From an uncultured Mollicutes bacterium (GTDB lineage: Bacteria; Bacillota_I; Bacilli_A; RFN20; CAG-288), in assembly GCA_900549915.1 (NCBI GenBank), contig URQF01000017.1, positions 1-18,676 of the forward strand: a stretch of DNA of 18,676 nucleotides, in the 5' to 3' direction. Position numbers and translations under genes: made by a program. Under the pieces are notes generated by a model. The model did no database searches, was not told the origin of the DNA, and saw only the letters and a program-made list of their open reading frames with translations. Positions within the stretch are counted from its first letter, which is position 1. Each line of letters starts with the position of its first letter. This document shows, one piece after another, positions 7,126 to 14,869 of the stretch.

Positions 7126-7165
7126 AATACATATGTTTATATAGGAGGAAAGAAGAGGGTCTCTT

Positions 7166-7387
7166 ATGGTCAAAAACGGTAACAATATCAAGATCACCGG
7201 GGAGTATATTACCCTTGGTCAATTGCTGAAGTTCCTAGACCTGGTCAGCACCGGAGGAGAAGAGAAAATCTTCCTGAGGGAAAACGAGGTTCTCTTCAAC
7301 GGAGAAAAGGAACAGAGACGAGGAAAAAAGCTTCGTGACAAAGACCAAGTCACTATCTTGGGAGTCACCTACACAATATGCGCCTAA
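7166..7387 (+). CDS. yaaA: S4-domain RNA-binding protein YaaA
   Basis: This is a 73-residue protein that is almost entirely one S4 RNA-binding domain: EYITLGQLLKFLDLVSTGG, FL-M-ENEVLFNGE (the M is AGG) and RRGKKLRDKDQV. It matches the small YaaA protein found between dnaN and recF in Firmicutes, whose exact role is unclear. AGGAGGAA at 7143-7150 is 15 bases from the ATG, which is long; a second weaker GAGGGT at 7155-7160 is at normal distance. It is the first gene of the operon and overlaps recF by 10 bases. Unlike most relatives it has no dnaN upstream. Confidence 0.9.
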   Translation: MVKNGNNIKITGEYITLGQLLKFLDLVSTGGEEKIFLRENEVLFNGEKEQRRGKKLRDKDQVTILGVTYTICA

Positions 7388-8487
7388 GCCGGTTAGTCCT
7401 TCACCACTTTCGTTCTTATGATAGCTTAGACGTTTCCTTCCCTAGCACTAAGAATTACCTTCTAGGACATAATGGCAGGGGAAAGACAAACATCTTGGAA
7501 GCCTTGAACTTCCTATCTCTAGGAAGATCCTTCCGGACGCTGGATACTTCTTCCCTCCTACAAGAGGGATACAAGGAAGCTTCTATCTACATCGAATACG
7601 AAAACGAAGAGAAGGAAAAACACTCCCTCTCCTGCCTGATATCCAGAGACAGCAAAACCTTCGCATACGATGGAGAGAAAGTAGCATCCCTATCCAAAAT
7701 CCTAGGCAAGCTATTAACCATCGTCTACGATCCTTCCCTCGTCTTCTTCTTCAAAGACGAGCCAGAAAGAAGACGGAAACTATTGGACGAAGTACTAAGC
7801 CAGCTCAGCAAAGAGTACCTTTACGCTCTAGGACGCTATAAAAAGCTCCTGAAAGAGCGAAATTGTGCTCTAGCACAGGACTACGACCAAGATGTAATCA
7901 ACGTGCTCAGAGACGAATTAATCAACTTATCCTACCGGATAAGCAACGAACGGAAGAAGCTAGTCAAAGTGCTCAGTTCCAAAACAGAGAACTACTACAG
8001 CCTTCTCTTCGGACAAGAACCGAACAACACCTTATCTCTCTTGTACAAAACAAACTGCCCTTTAGATGATGACCAGAAAAGCTTCGTAGAACATAGGCGA
8101 GAATTGTATGAACGATCTAAATCCTATGAAAACATCCGTCATCAGACAAGGATTGGTCCGCATAGAGACGATAGGGCTGCCATACTCAGAGGCAAAGACG
8201 TAGCCCATTATGGAAGCCAAGGCGAGAACCGCCTTGCCTCCCTAAGTGTAAAGCTCTCCGTCTCTTCCCTCTATCAGGAAAGACTCAAGACGCTTCCGAT
8301 ACTCTTACTTGACGATATCACATCCGACCTGGACGAAGTCCGAACCAAAAACCTATTGACTCTCATCGGAGAAAAAAACCAGCAGGTCTTCGTCACCGGA
8401 ACCAGAGTGGCCGACGGATTCCAGGATTATGAAATATACCAAGTAGCCGACAACAGACTCACAAAGGAGGAAAAAGAAAATGGCTGA
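7378..8487 (+). CDS. recF: DNA replication and repair protein RecF
   Basis: RecF is an SMC-like ATPase that loads RecA at gaps in DNA, working with RecO and RecR. The 369 residues match the family's length. Visible motifs are the N-terminal LSRLVLHHFRSYDSLDV, Walker A GHNGMGKTNILEA at about 30-42 (the M is AGG, 7477-7479), LSLGRSFRT (Arg by AGA and CGG), the signature YGSQGENRLASLSVKL and Walker B LLLDDITSDLD. The conserved (T/M)-x-GPHRDD segment has an AGG-coded Met at 8149-8151. The ATG lies inside yaaA and has only a weak GGGAG upstream, so translational coupling is likely. Its TGA overlaps the gyrB start by 8 bases. Confidence 0.96.
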   Translation: MRLSRLVLHHFRSYDSLDVSFPSTKNYLLGHNGRGKTNILEALNFLSLGRSFRTLDTSSLLQEGYKEASIYIEYENEEKEKHSLSCLISRDSKTFAYDGEKVASLSKILGKLLTIVYDPSLVFFFKDEPERRRKLLDEVLSQLSKEYLYALGRYKKLLKERNCALAQDYDQDVINVLRDELINLSYRISNERKKLVKVLSSKTENYYSLLFGQEPNNTLSLLYKTNCPLDDDQKSFVEHRRELYERSKSYENIRHQTRIGPHRDDRAAILRGKDVAHYGSQGENRLASLSVKLSVSSLYQERLKTLPILLLDDITSDLDEVRTKNLLTLIGEKNQQVFVTGTRVADGFQDYEIYQVADNRLTKEEKENG

Positions 8488-10681
8488 TGAAGAAAAAGAA
8501 GTTCTGACCGAAGAAGAAAAAATTCGGAAAGCCAGAGAAGAAGCATACCGCAAACAACAGGAAAAGGTCGAAAAGGTTGCTCATGATGAAAGTTCTGCTC
8601 CAAAGCAGGAACAGGTGAAGATTGAAAAACCGGCAGAAGAAGACTTCAGCGAAAAGCACGTCGATTCTGTCCGCTTCTCCGAAGAACAGGAAGAGGAGAA
8701 GAGGAAAGCCAAAAGCGACTACACCGGTGCCGATATCGAAATCCTTCAGGGCTTAGAGGCTGTCCGTCAGCGTCCAGGAAGGTACATCGGAAGCACGGCA
8801 AGCCGTGGTCTTCATCACCTCGTCCGCGAAGCCGTCGATAACGGCGTCGATGAGGCAATGGCCGGCTTCTGCAAACATATCCATGTCACCATCCTGCCTG
8901 GAACCAGCGAGAACCCGATCAACCGCGTCCGTGTCGAAGACGACGGACGTGGTATTCCCTGCGACACTAACAAACAGACCGGATTAAGCACCGTCGAAAC
9001 GGTTTATACCATTCTGCATGCCGGCGGAAAATTCAACGACAAGACCGGATACAAGATTTCCGGTGGTCTCCATGGTATTGGTGTCAAAGCCGTCAACGCT
9101 CTTTCCACCGATGTTGTCGTCACTGTCTACCGTGAAGGCAAGATTCATCAGATTCATTTCCAGAATGGCGGCAAAACCGTTGCTCCTGGACTGCAGATCA
9201 TCGGTGACTGTCCGATTGAGAAGACAGGTACTACGGTCGAGTTCTGTCCAGATCCGTTGATTTTCAAGGAAACTACGACTTTTGATTTCTCGGCAATTGC
9301 CTCTTACCTCCGTCAGACTGCTTATCTGACCAAAGGACTTGAGATTACCTTAGATGATGTCCGCGACAAGGACAACATCCAGCATGTCCACTATCAGTTC
9401 AATGGCGGAATCAAGGAATACGTCTCTTACATCAACGAGACAAAAGAGCGTGTCTTCGAAGAGATTCCTTATGTTACCGGAGCTAGCTCTGTCAACCCGG
9501 GTGGCTTAATCGATAAGCCGATTACCATCATCGTCGAAGCTGCTTTCCAGCCGACCAAAGCCGGCATTCTCAACAGGAACTCCTTCTGCAACAACATCCG
9601 CACCAATGGCGGAGGAACCCATGAAGAAGGCTTCCGTCTTGCTATCGGACGTGAGCTGAACGCTTACTTCCGTTCCAAAGGATGGCTAAAAGAAACCGAT
9701 GACAACTTCCGCAGTGAAGACTGCTTAGAAGGTCTGACCGTTGTTCTCTCCGTCAAACATCCAGATCCGCAGTACGAAGGACAGGTCAAGGATAAGCTTG
9801 GCAATGATGAAGTCCGCCGTGTTGTTTCCTCTATTGTCGGCGACTATCTCAAAGAGTGGCTTTTAGAGCATCCAAATGAAGGCAAAGCCTGGTATGAACG
9901 TGTCATCTCGGCTTTCAAAGGACGTAGAGCTGCGGAACTTGCCCGTGAACTTGCACAGGGACGTCTTTCCGCAGGCTCAGGACTACCGGATAAGTTAGTC
10001 GACTGCATCTCCAAGAACCCGTTAGAGCGTGAGCTCTTCATCGTCGAGGGAAACTCTGCAGGCGGTTCTGCCGTGAAGGGACGTGATGCAAGAACACAGG
10101 CTATCCTCCCGCTCCGTGGTAAGATTCTCAACGTCGAGAAGGCCCAGGCTACCCGTATCGAGAAGAATGCCGAAATCTATAACAGGGTCACAGCGATCGG
10201 TGCAGGGCAGGGCGAAGCATTCGATGTCAGCAAAATCAAATACGATAAGGTCGTTATCAGGACCGATGCTGATGTCGATGGTTCTCACATCCGTATCCTA
10301 TTGATGACTTTCTTCTATCGTTTCAGGCGTCCGCTTGTTGAACAAGGCCACTTATATATCGCTCAGCCTCCGCTCTACCGTCTTACCTACCAAGGACACT
10401 TCTATTATGCCTTCAATGACGATGAGCTCGAGGAAATCAAATCCAAGCTTCCTGCCAATGCACGTTATGCTTTGCAGCGTTACAAAGGTTTGGGTGAAAT
10501 GGATCCAAGTCAGCTCGATGAAACAACAAGGGATAAGAACCACCGCCGTAGGCTCCGGGTCACGATCGAAGATGCCCAGGAAGCAAATGATGCTCTTATC
10601 GATCTGATGGGCGAGAATGTCGAGCCGCGTAAGGACTTTATTTCCAACAATGCCAAGTTCGTCAAGAACCTGGATATCTAA
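8480..10681 (+). CDS. gyrB: DNA gyrase subunit B, with a charged N-terminal extension
   Basis: This is the ATPase and Toprim subunit of DNA gyrase, which introduces negative supercoils together with GyrA. Motifs in order: GLEAVRQRPGMYIG (about 91-104; the M at residue 101 is AGG, 8780-8782), EAVDNGVDEAM, DDGRGIP, GGLHGIGVKAVNAL, GGGTHEEGF, Toprim FIVEGNSAGGSAVKGRD, AILPLRGKILNVEKA and VVIMTDADVDGSHIR (M by AGG, 10259-10261), then RYKGLGEMDP. At 733 residues it is longer than the usual 640 or so because about 85 Glu/Lys-rich residues precede the ATPase domain. A perfect AAAGGAGG (8463-8470) 9 bases before the ATG supports that start. Many homologues have EGD where this has EGN in the Toprim motif; the catalytic Glu and both DxD Asp residues remain. 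Confidence 0.97.
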   Translation: MADEEKEVLTEEEKIRKAREEAYRKQQEKVEKVAHDESSAPKQEQVKIEKPAEEDFSEKHVDSVRFSEEQEEEKRKAKSDYTGADIEILQGLEAVRQRPGRYIGSTASRGLHHLVREAVDNGVDEAMAGFCKHIHVTILPGTSENPINRVRVEDDGRGIPCDTNKQTGLSTVETVYTILHAGGKFNDKTGYKISGGLHGIGVKAVNALSTDVVVTVYREGKIHQIHFQNGGKTVAPGLQIIGDCPIEKTGTTVEFCPDPLIFKETTTFDFSAIASYLRQTAYLTKGLEITLDDVRDKDNIQHVHYQFNGGIKEYVSYINETKERVFEEIPYVTGASSVNPGGLIDKPITIIVEAAFQPTKAGILNRNSFCNNIRTNGGGTHEEGFRLAIGRELNAYFRSKGWLKETDDNFRSEDCLEGLTVVLSVKHPDPQYEGQVKDKLGNDEVRRVVSSIVGDYLKEWLLEHPNEGKAWYERVISAFKGRRAAELARELAQGRLSAGSGLPDKLVDCISKNPLERELFIVEGNSAGGSAVKGRDARTQAILPLRGKILNVEKAQATRIEKNAEIYNRVTAIGAGQGEAFDVSKIKYDKVVIRTDADVDGSHIRILLMTFFYRFRRPLVEQGHLYIAQPPLYRLTYQGHFYYAFNDDELEEIKSKLPANARYALQRYKGLGEMDPSQLDETTRDKNHRRRLRVTIEDAQEANDALIDLMGENVEPRKDFISNNAKFVKNLDI

Positions 10682-10695
10682 AGGAGGAATAAACA

Positions 10696-13356
10696 ATGGC
10701 TGAAGAAAACAACAAAGAAAACCTTCCTGCCGAAGAAAAGAAAAAGGATGGGGGAATCCCCGGACTTCAGGAAGGCATTGTTCCCGGTATTACCGATGAT
10801 GAATTCGGACCGGAAATCAAGAATTCCTTCCTTGACTATGCAGTCTCTACTCTGACAAGCCGTGCTATTCCGGATGCAAGAGACGGAAGGAAGCCGGTTC
10901 AGCGTCGTATCATCTATGCTAGGTGGGAGATGGGCATCACACCGGATAAGCCGTTCAAGAAATCCGCACGTGTCGTCGGCGACGTCATGGGTAAATATCA
11001 CCCGCATGGTGATTCCTCCATCTACTTAGCTAGGTGCCGCAGGGCACAGGACTTCGCTAGGCGTTACAGGCTTGTCCAAGGACACGGAAACTTCGGTTCC
11101 ACCGATGGCGATGAACCAGCAGCAGCCCGTTACACCGAAGCCAGAAGGAGCAAAATCGCTCTGGAAAGGACACGAGATATCGAAAAAGACACCGTCGATT
11201 TCGTTGACACCTATGATGCCGACGGACAAGAGCCGGTCGTTCTTCCTTCCCGCTTCCCGAACCTTCTCTGCAACGAATCCTCTGGTATTGCTGTTGGAAG
11301 GGCAACGAGTATTCCTCCGCACAATCTGACAGAGACCATCAACGGAATCGAAGCCGTTATCAAGAATCCGGATATCACTGTCGATGAATTAAGGCAGGTC
11401 CTCAAAGGCCCGGATTTCCCGGAAGGTGGCGTCATTAGGGGACGTAACGGAATCAAGAACTACTTCCTGACCGGAAGAGGTTCTGTCAAAGTCCGTGCGA
11501 AATACCATACGGAAGAGAAAAACGGACGTACACAGATTATCTTCACGGAGTTCCCTTACAGGGTCAACAAACGTGAATTAGCAAAGACGATTGTCAACCT
11601 AGCGGATGACAAGAAAATCGAAGGCATTTCCTCCGTTGCCGACTATTCCTCCCAGAAGAGGGGTACTTATTTCGTCGTCGAATTAAAAAAGAATGCCATT
11701 GTCGATCTCGTTCTCAATCATCTGTTCCACTACACTCCGCTTCAGTCTTCCTTTGCTGTCAACAGGCTTGCCCTTGATCACGGAGTCCCCCGTGTCTTAA
11801 ATAGGAGGCAGGCACTGAAGATTTACATCGATCATCAGGAAGAAATCATCACCCGCCGTACTCGCTTCGACTTAAAGAAAGCACAGGATCGTATCCACAT
11901 CATTGATGCTATCCTCACGGTTGCCGATGCGATTGATGAAACCATCCATATCATCCGCTCCTCCCAGACCTATGAAGAAGCTTCTGCACGATTAGTGGAA
12001 CGCTTCCACTTCGATGAAGTCCAGACCAAGGCCATTTTAGACAGGCCTTTACGTCGTTTGACTGGACTGGATCAGCAGAAATATATCGATGAGAAGACTG
12101 GATTAGTGAAAGACAGCGAGCACTATAATGCCATCCTCTCGGATCATTCCATCTTGGAAGAGACCTTAATCGGAGAACTGGAAATCATCAAGAAGAACTA
12201 TGGCGATGCCCGTAGAACAGAAATCAGCGATTATGATATCGATGACGATGATGAATCCCTGATTCCGAACAAGGAAATCCTGATCTTCTTAACCAAAGGC
12301 GGATACATCAAACGGGTCTCTCCGGATGAGTTCCGTACACAGAACCGTGGTGGAATCGGTGTTACCGGAAGGAAGACAAAGGATAACGATGATATCGATA
12401 TCCTGCGTCATTCCCGCACCAAGACCGATGTCCTGTTCTTCACGAATTTTGGAAAAGTCTATCGTTGCCGCGGATATGAAATCCAGGAAGGCAGCCGTAT
12501 GAGCAAGGGCATTCCGATTGTCAACCTGCTCCGCTTAGCAAAGGACGAGAAGGTCAATGCCATCATCTCTAGGGATACCTATGAAGACACCTATCTCTTC
12601 TTCGCTACCAAAGAAGGCGTTGTCAAACGCTGCAAGGCAAGTGACTTCGAGAACATCAATGTCAATGGTAAGATTGCAATCACTCTCCGGGAAGGAGATG
12701 AATTAAGGGATGTCCGTCAGACCAACGGACAGGCCATCATCTCGCTTGGTTCTAGTGAAGGAAAGGTCTGTTCCTTCCATGAAGACGATGTTCGTCCGAT
12801 GGGACGTACTGCAACCGGTGTCAAAGGCATCGACTTAGAAGAAGGATGCGAAACAGTCGGACTTGTAACCTCTTTGGATGGAAACAAGATTTTCTCCTTA
12901 TCCGAAAATGGATACGGAAAGATCACTGATGTCCATGAATACCGTGTCACTGCACGTGGTGGCAAAGGCGTTAAAACCATCAAGGAAACAGAGAAGAACG
13001 GCGGTCTTTGCGTCATTAAGAACGTCAAAGGCGATGAAGATATCCTTATCATTACGGATCATGGCACGACAAGGCGTACTTCGTTAAGCCAGGTCAATGA
13101 GTCTTCCCGTAACACCATCGGTGTGAAGAGGATCACTCTCCGCAACAAGGAACATATCTCCTCCGTATCGGTTCTTCCGAGCGAGTCCGAATACGAGGAA
13201 ACGGAAGAAGAGAAGAAGCAGGATGCTATCGAAGAAGCCAAAGCAACGGAAAATCAGGCTAAGGCCGATGAGAAAGCCAGGCAGAGGCTCTTAGACCGTG
13301 CTACCAAGGACGATAAGAGCGGAGAAGACGATTCTGGGTCGGAAGAAAATGATTAG
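10696..13356 (+). CDS. gyrA: DNA gyrase subunit A
   Basis: This is the DNA-cleaving and DNA-wrapping subunit of gyrase (886 residues). The breakage-reunion domain starts at SFLDYAVSTLTSRAIPDARDG; the active-site Tyr is residue 146 in AAARYTEARM, with its partner Arg145 coded by CGT. KGIPIVNLL and later repeats form the C-terminal beta-pinwheel, which ends in about 55 acidic, charged residues. AAAGGAGG at 10680-10687 overlaps the gyrB stop and fixes the ATG. AGG stands at conserved Met positions 76, 116, 125, 151, 202 and 450, among others. In the quinolone-resistance region the motif reads GDSSIYL: the Ser83 equivalent (residue 108) is kept, while the acidic Asp87/Glu88 equivalent (residue 112) is Leu by TTA. 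No terminator is seen before serS. Confidence 0.97.
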   Translation: MAEENNKENLPAEEKKKDGGIPGLQEGIVPGITDDEFGPEIKNSFLDYAVSTLTSRAIPDARDGRKPVQRRIIYARWEMGITPDKPFKKSARVVGDVMGKYHPHGDSSIYLARCRRAQDFARRYRLVQGHGNFGSTDGDEPAAARYTEARRSKIALERTRDIEKDTVDFVDTYDADGQEPVVLPSRFPNLLCNESSGIAVGRATSIPPHNLTETINGIEAVIKNPDITVDELRQVLKGPDFPEGGVIRGRNGIKNYFLTGRGSVKVRAKYHTEEKNGRTQIIFTEFPYRVNKRELAKTIVNLADDKKIEGISSVADYSSQKRGTYFVVELKKNAIVDLVLNHLFHYTPLQSSFAVNRLALDHGVPRVLNRRQALKIYIDHQEEIITRRTRFDLKKAQDRIHIIDAILTVADAIDETIHIIRSSQTYEEASARLVERFHFDEVQTKAILDRPLRRLTGLDQQKYIDEKTGLVKDSEHYNAILSDHSILEETLIGELEIIKKNYGDARRTEISDYDIDDDDESLIPNKEILIFLTKGGYIKRVSPDEFRTQNRGGIGVTGRKTKDNDDIDILRHSRTKTDVLFFTNFGKVYRCRGYEIQEGSRMSKGIPIVNLLRLAKDEKVNAIISRDTYEDTYLFFATKEGVVKRCKASDFENINVNGKIAITLREGDELRDVRQTNGQAIISLGSSEGKVCSFHEDDVRPMGRTATGVKGIDLEEGCETVGLVTSLDGNKIFSLSENGYGKITDVHEYRVTARGGKGVKTIKETEKNGGLCVIKNVKGDEDILIITDHGTTRRTSLSQVNESSRNTIGVKRITLRNKEHISSVSVLPSESEYEETEEEKKQDAIEEAKATENQAKADEKARQRLLDRATKDDKSGEDDSGSEEND

Positions 13357-13373
13357 CCATTCCTCTAAGAGTG

Positions 13374-13379
13374 TATAAT
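13374..13379 (+). promoter_or_regulatory. -10 box of serS
   Basis: A perfect TATAAT lies 35 bases before the serS ATG; the -35 region is poor. It suggests that serS can be transcribed apart from gyrA. AAAGGA around 13399-13403 serves as the Shine-Dalgarno site. Confidence 0.5.
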
Positions 13380-13414
13380 TGATTGCGTAGAATATCAGAA
13401 AGGACAAAAATCCC

Positions 13415-14737
13415 ATGTTAGATGTCAAATATGTCATTGACCATTTGGAAGAGGTCATCACTAAGCTTAACCGCCGTAACGGAGACTATTCCTACCTCCG
13501 TGAACTTCCGGAATTAGACAAGAAACGCCGTGAATTCATCAGGCAGAGCGACAAGCTCAAAGCCGAGCGTAATGCCCAGAGTAAGGAAATCGGAAAGCTG
13601 AAAGCCCAGCATAAAGACGAAGAAGCTAAGGCAGCCTTAGAGAAGGTTTCCTTCGACAAGGAAGAAATCGCCCGTTTGGATAAGGAAATCAGCAAAGTCG
13701 ATGACGACATCCATGAAAGGATGCTCAAGACTCCGAATATTCCGGATGATTCCCTCCCGATCGGTATCGATGATACCTATAACCGTCCGGAGAAGTATGT
13801 CGGCAAGCCGACAACCTTCACCTTCAAACCGAAATCCCACTGGGAGCTCGGTTTAGAGCTTGGATGCTTCGACTTCGACCGTGCCGCTAAGGTCACCGGT
13901 TCCCGTTTCACCTTCTATCTTGGTGCCTTGGCCCATCTCGAACGTGCCGTTGCTTCCTTCAGGCTTGACACCCATGTCAAAGCCGGATACACCGAGGTCC
14001 TTCCTCCGTATCTGGTCAACACCGATTCCTTAACCGGTTCCGGACAGCTTCCGAAATTCGCGGATCAGGCCTATAGGACCAACAACACCGGCGAAGAGTT
14101 CTGGATGATTCCGACTGCTGAAGTCCCGGTCACGAACTATTATCGTGGAGAGATTCTCTCTGCCGATGATCTTCCGAAGTGGTTCTGCGCCTACTCTTCC
14201 TGCTTCCGTGCCGAAGCTGGCGCTGCTGGAAGAGATACCCGTGGTATCATCCGTCAGCATCAGTTCCAGAAAGTCGAACTGGTCAAACTCTGCCTCCCGG
14301 AGAAGTCCTGGGATGAGCTGGAATCCTTGACCGAAGAAGCCGAGAAGATTCTTGAGCTTCTCAAGCTTCCGTTCCGCCGTGTCTGCTTAAGCACCGGCGA
14401 TGTCGGATTCTCTGCTGCAAAATGCTATGACCTTGAAGTCTTCAGGCCGTCTTATAACGACTATGAGGAAAAGGATGGTATCTGGCAGAGTAAGTCTCCG
14501 GTCTACAAAGAGATTTCTTCCTGCTCCAACGATACCGATTACCAGGCACGCCGCAGGAACATCCGCTTCAAACGGGATAAGGATAGCAAGACCGAATATG
14601 TCCATAGGCTCAATGGCTCTGGCTTAGCCGTTGGACGTACCGTTGCCGCTATCATCGAGAACTACCAGAACGAAGATGGTTCCATCACCGTTCCGGAAGT
14701 CTTACGTCCGTATAGGCAGAGGGACGTCATTAAGTAA
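13415..14737 (+). CDS. serS: Seryl-tRNA synthetase
   Basis: Cytoplasmic class II synthetase that charges tRNA-Ser. The 440 residues fit the family. The N-terminal part (about 30-105) is the long Lys/Glu-rich antiparallel coiled coil that grips the tRNA. The catalytic core shows MIPTAEVPVTN, motif 2 FRAEAGAAGRDTRGIIRQHQF, YKEISSCSNDTDYQARR and motif 3 GSGLAVGRTVAAIIENYQ, then VLRPY. The catalytic Arg residues of motifs 2 and 3 are CGT. Met positions are AGG: EVF-M-PSY (14444), ARR-M-NIRF, VH-M-LNGSG (14606) and RPY-M-Q-M-D (14714 and 14720). A strong terminator follows. Confidence 0.97.
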   Translation: MLDVKYVIDHLEEVITKLNRRNGDYSYLRELPELDKKRREFIRQSDKLKAERNAQSKEIGKLKAQHKDEEAKAALEKVSFDKEEIARLDKEISKVDDDIHERMLKTPNIPDDSLPIGIDDTYNRPEKYVGKPTTFTFKPKSHWELGLELGCFDFDRAAKVTGSRFTFYLGALAHLERAVASFRLDTHVKAGYTEVLPPYLVNTDSLTGSGQLPKFADQAYRTNNTGEEFWMIPTAEVPVTNYYRGEILSADDLPKWFCAYSSCFRAEAGAAGRDTRGIIRQHQFQKVELVKLCLPEKSWDELESLTEEAEKILELLKLPFRRVCLSTGDVGFSAAKCYDLEVFRPSYNDYEEKDGIWQSKSPVYKEISSCSNDTDYQARRRNIRFKRDKDSKTEYVHRLNGSGLAVGRTVAAIIENYQNEDGSITVPEVLRPYRQRDVIK

Positions 14738-14743
14738 ATACAG

Positions 14744-14777
14744 ACCGGCGGATCAACCCGCCGGTTTTTCTTTTTCC
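14744..14777 (+). terminator. Strong intrinsic terminator after serS
   Basis: ACCGGCGG (14744-14751) and CCGCCGGT (14758-14765) form a perfect 8-bp GC-rich stem with a 6-base loop, followed by TTTTTCTTTTT. Confidence 0.96.
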
Positions 14778-14809
14778 ATAGAGTAAGCGTATTCACAATA
14801 GAAGGTGGA

Positions 14810-14837
14810 TTGTTTTTATATATCTTTTTTCTATAAT
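14810..14837 (+). promoter_or_regulatory. Promoter of the MATE gene
   Basis: TTGTTT (14810-14815), a 16-base spacer and a perfect TATAAT (14832-14837) are seen. AAGGAG at 14851-14856 is the only Shine-Dalgarno candidate, 13 bases before the ATG. Confidence 0.65.
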
Positions 14838-14869
14838 AGGTAGGTTTTTAAAGGAGCACGTGTTTCTTT

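Noticed and set aside
9844..10304. Long antisense frames inside gyrB and similar ones inside gyrA and serS
   Set aside because: They are shadows of highly expressed coding sequence, without RBS, promoter or recognisable product.
10876..11160. GyrA as a degenerate pseudogene because many conserved Mets appear as Arg
   Set aside because: All these substitutions fall on one codon, AGG; the frame is intact and catalytic residues are kept, so the code explains it.
7378..13356. Reassignment of CGA, CGG or AGA as well
   Set aside because: Conserved Arg positions use all three, for example CGG in RecF GRSFR, CGA in GyrA T-R-DIEKD and AGA in RecF GR and PERR.
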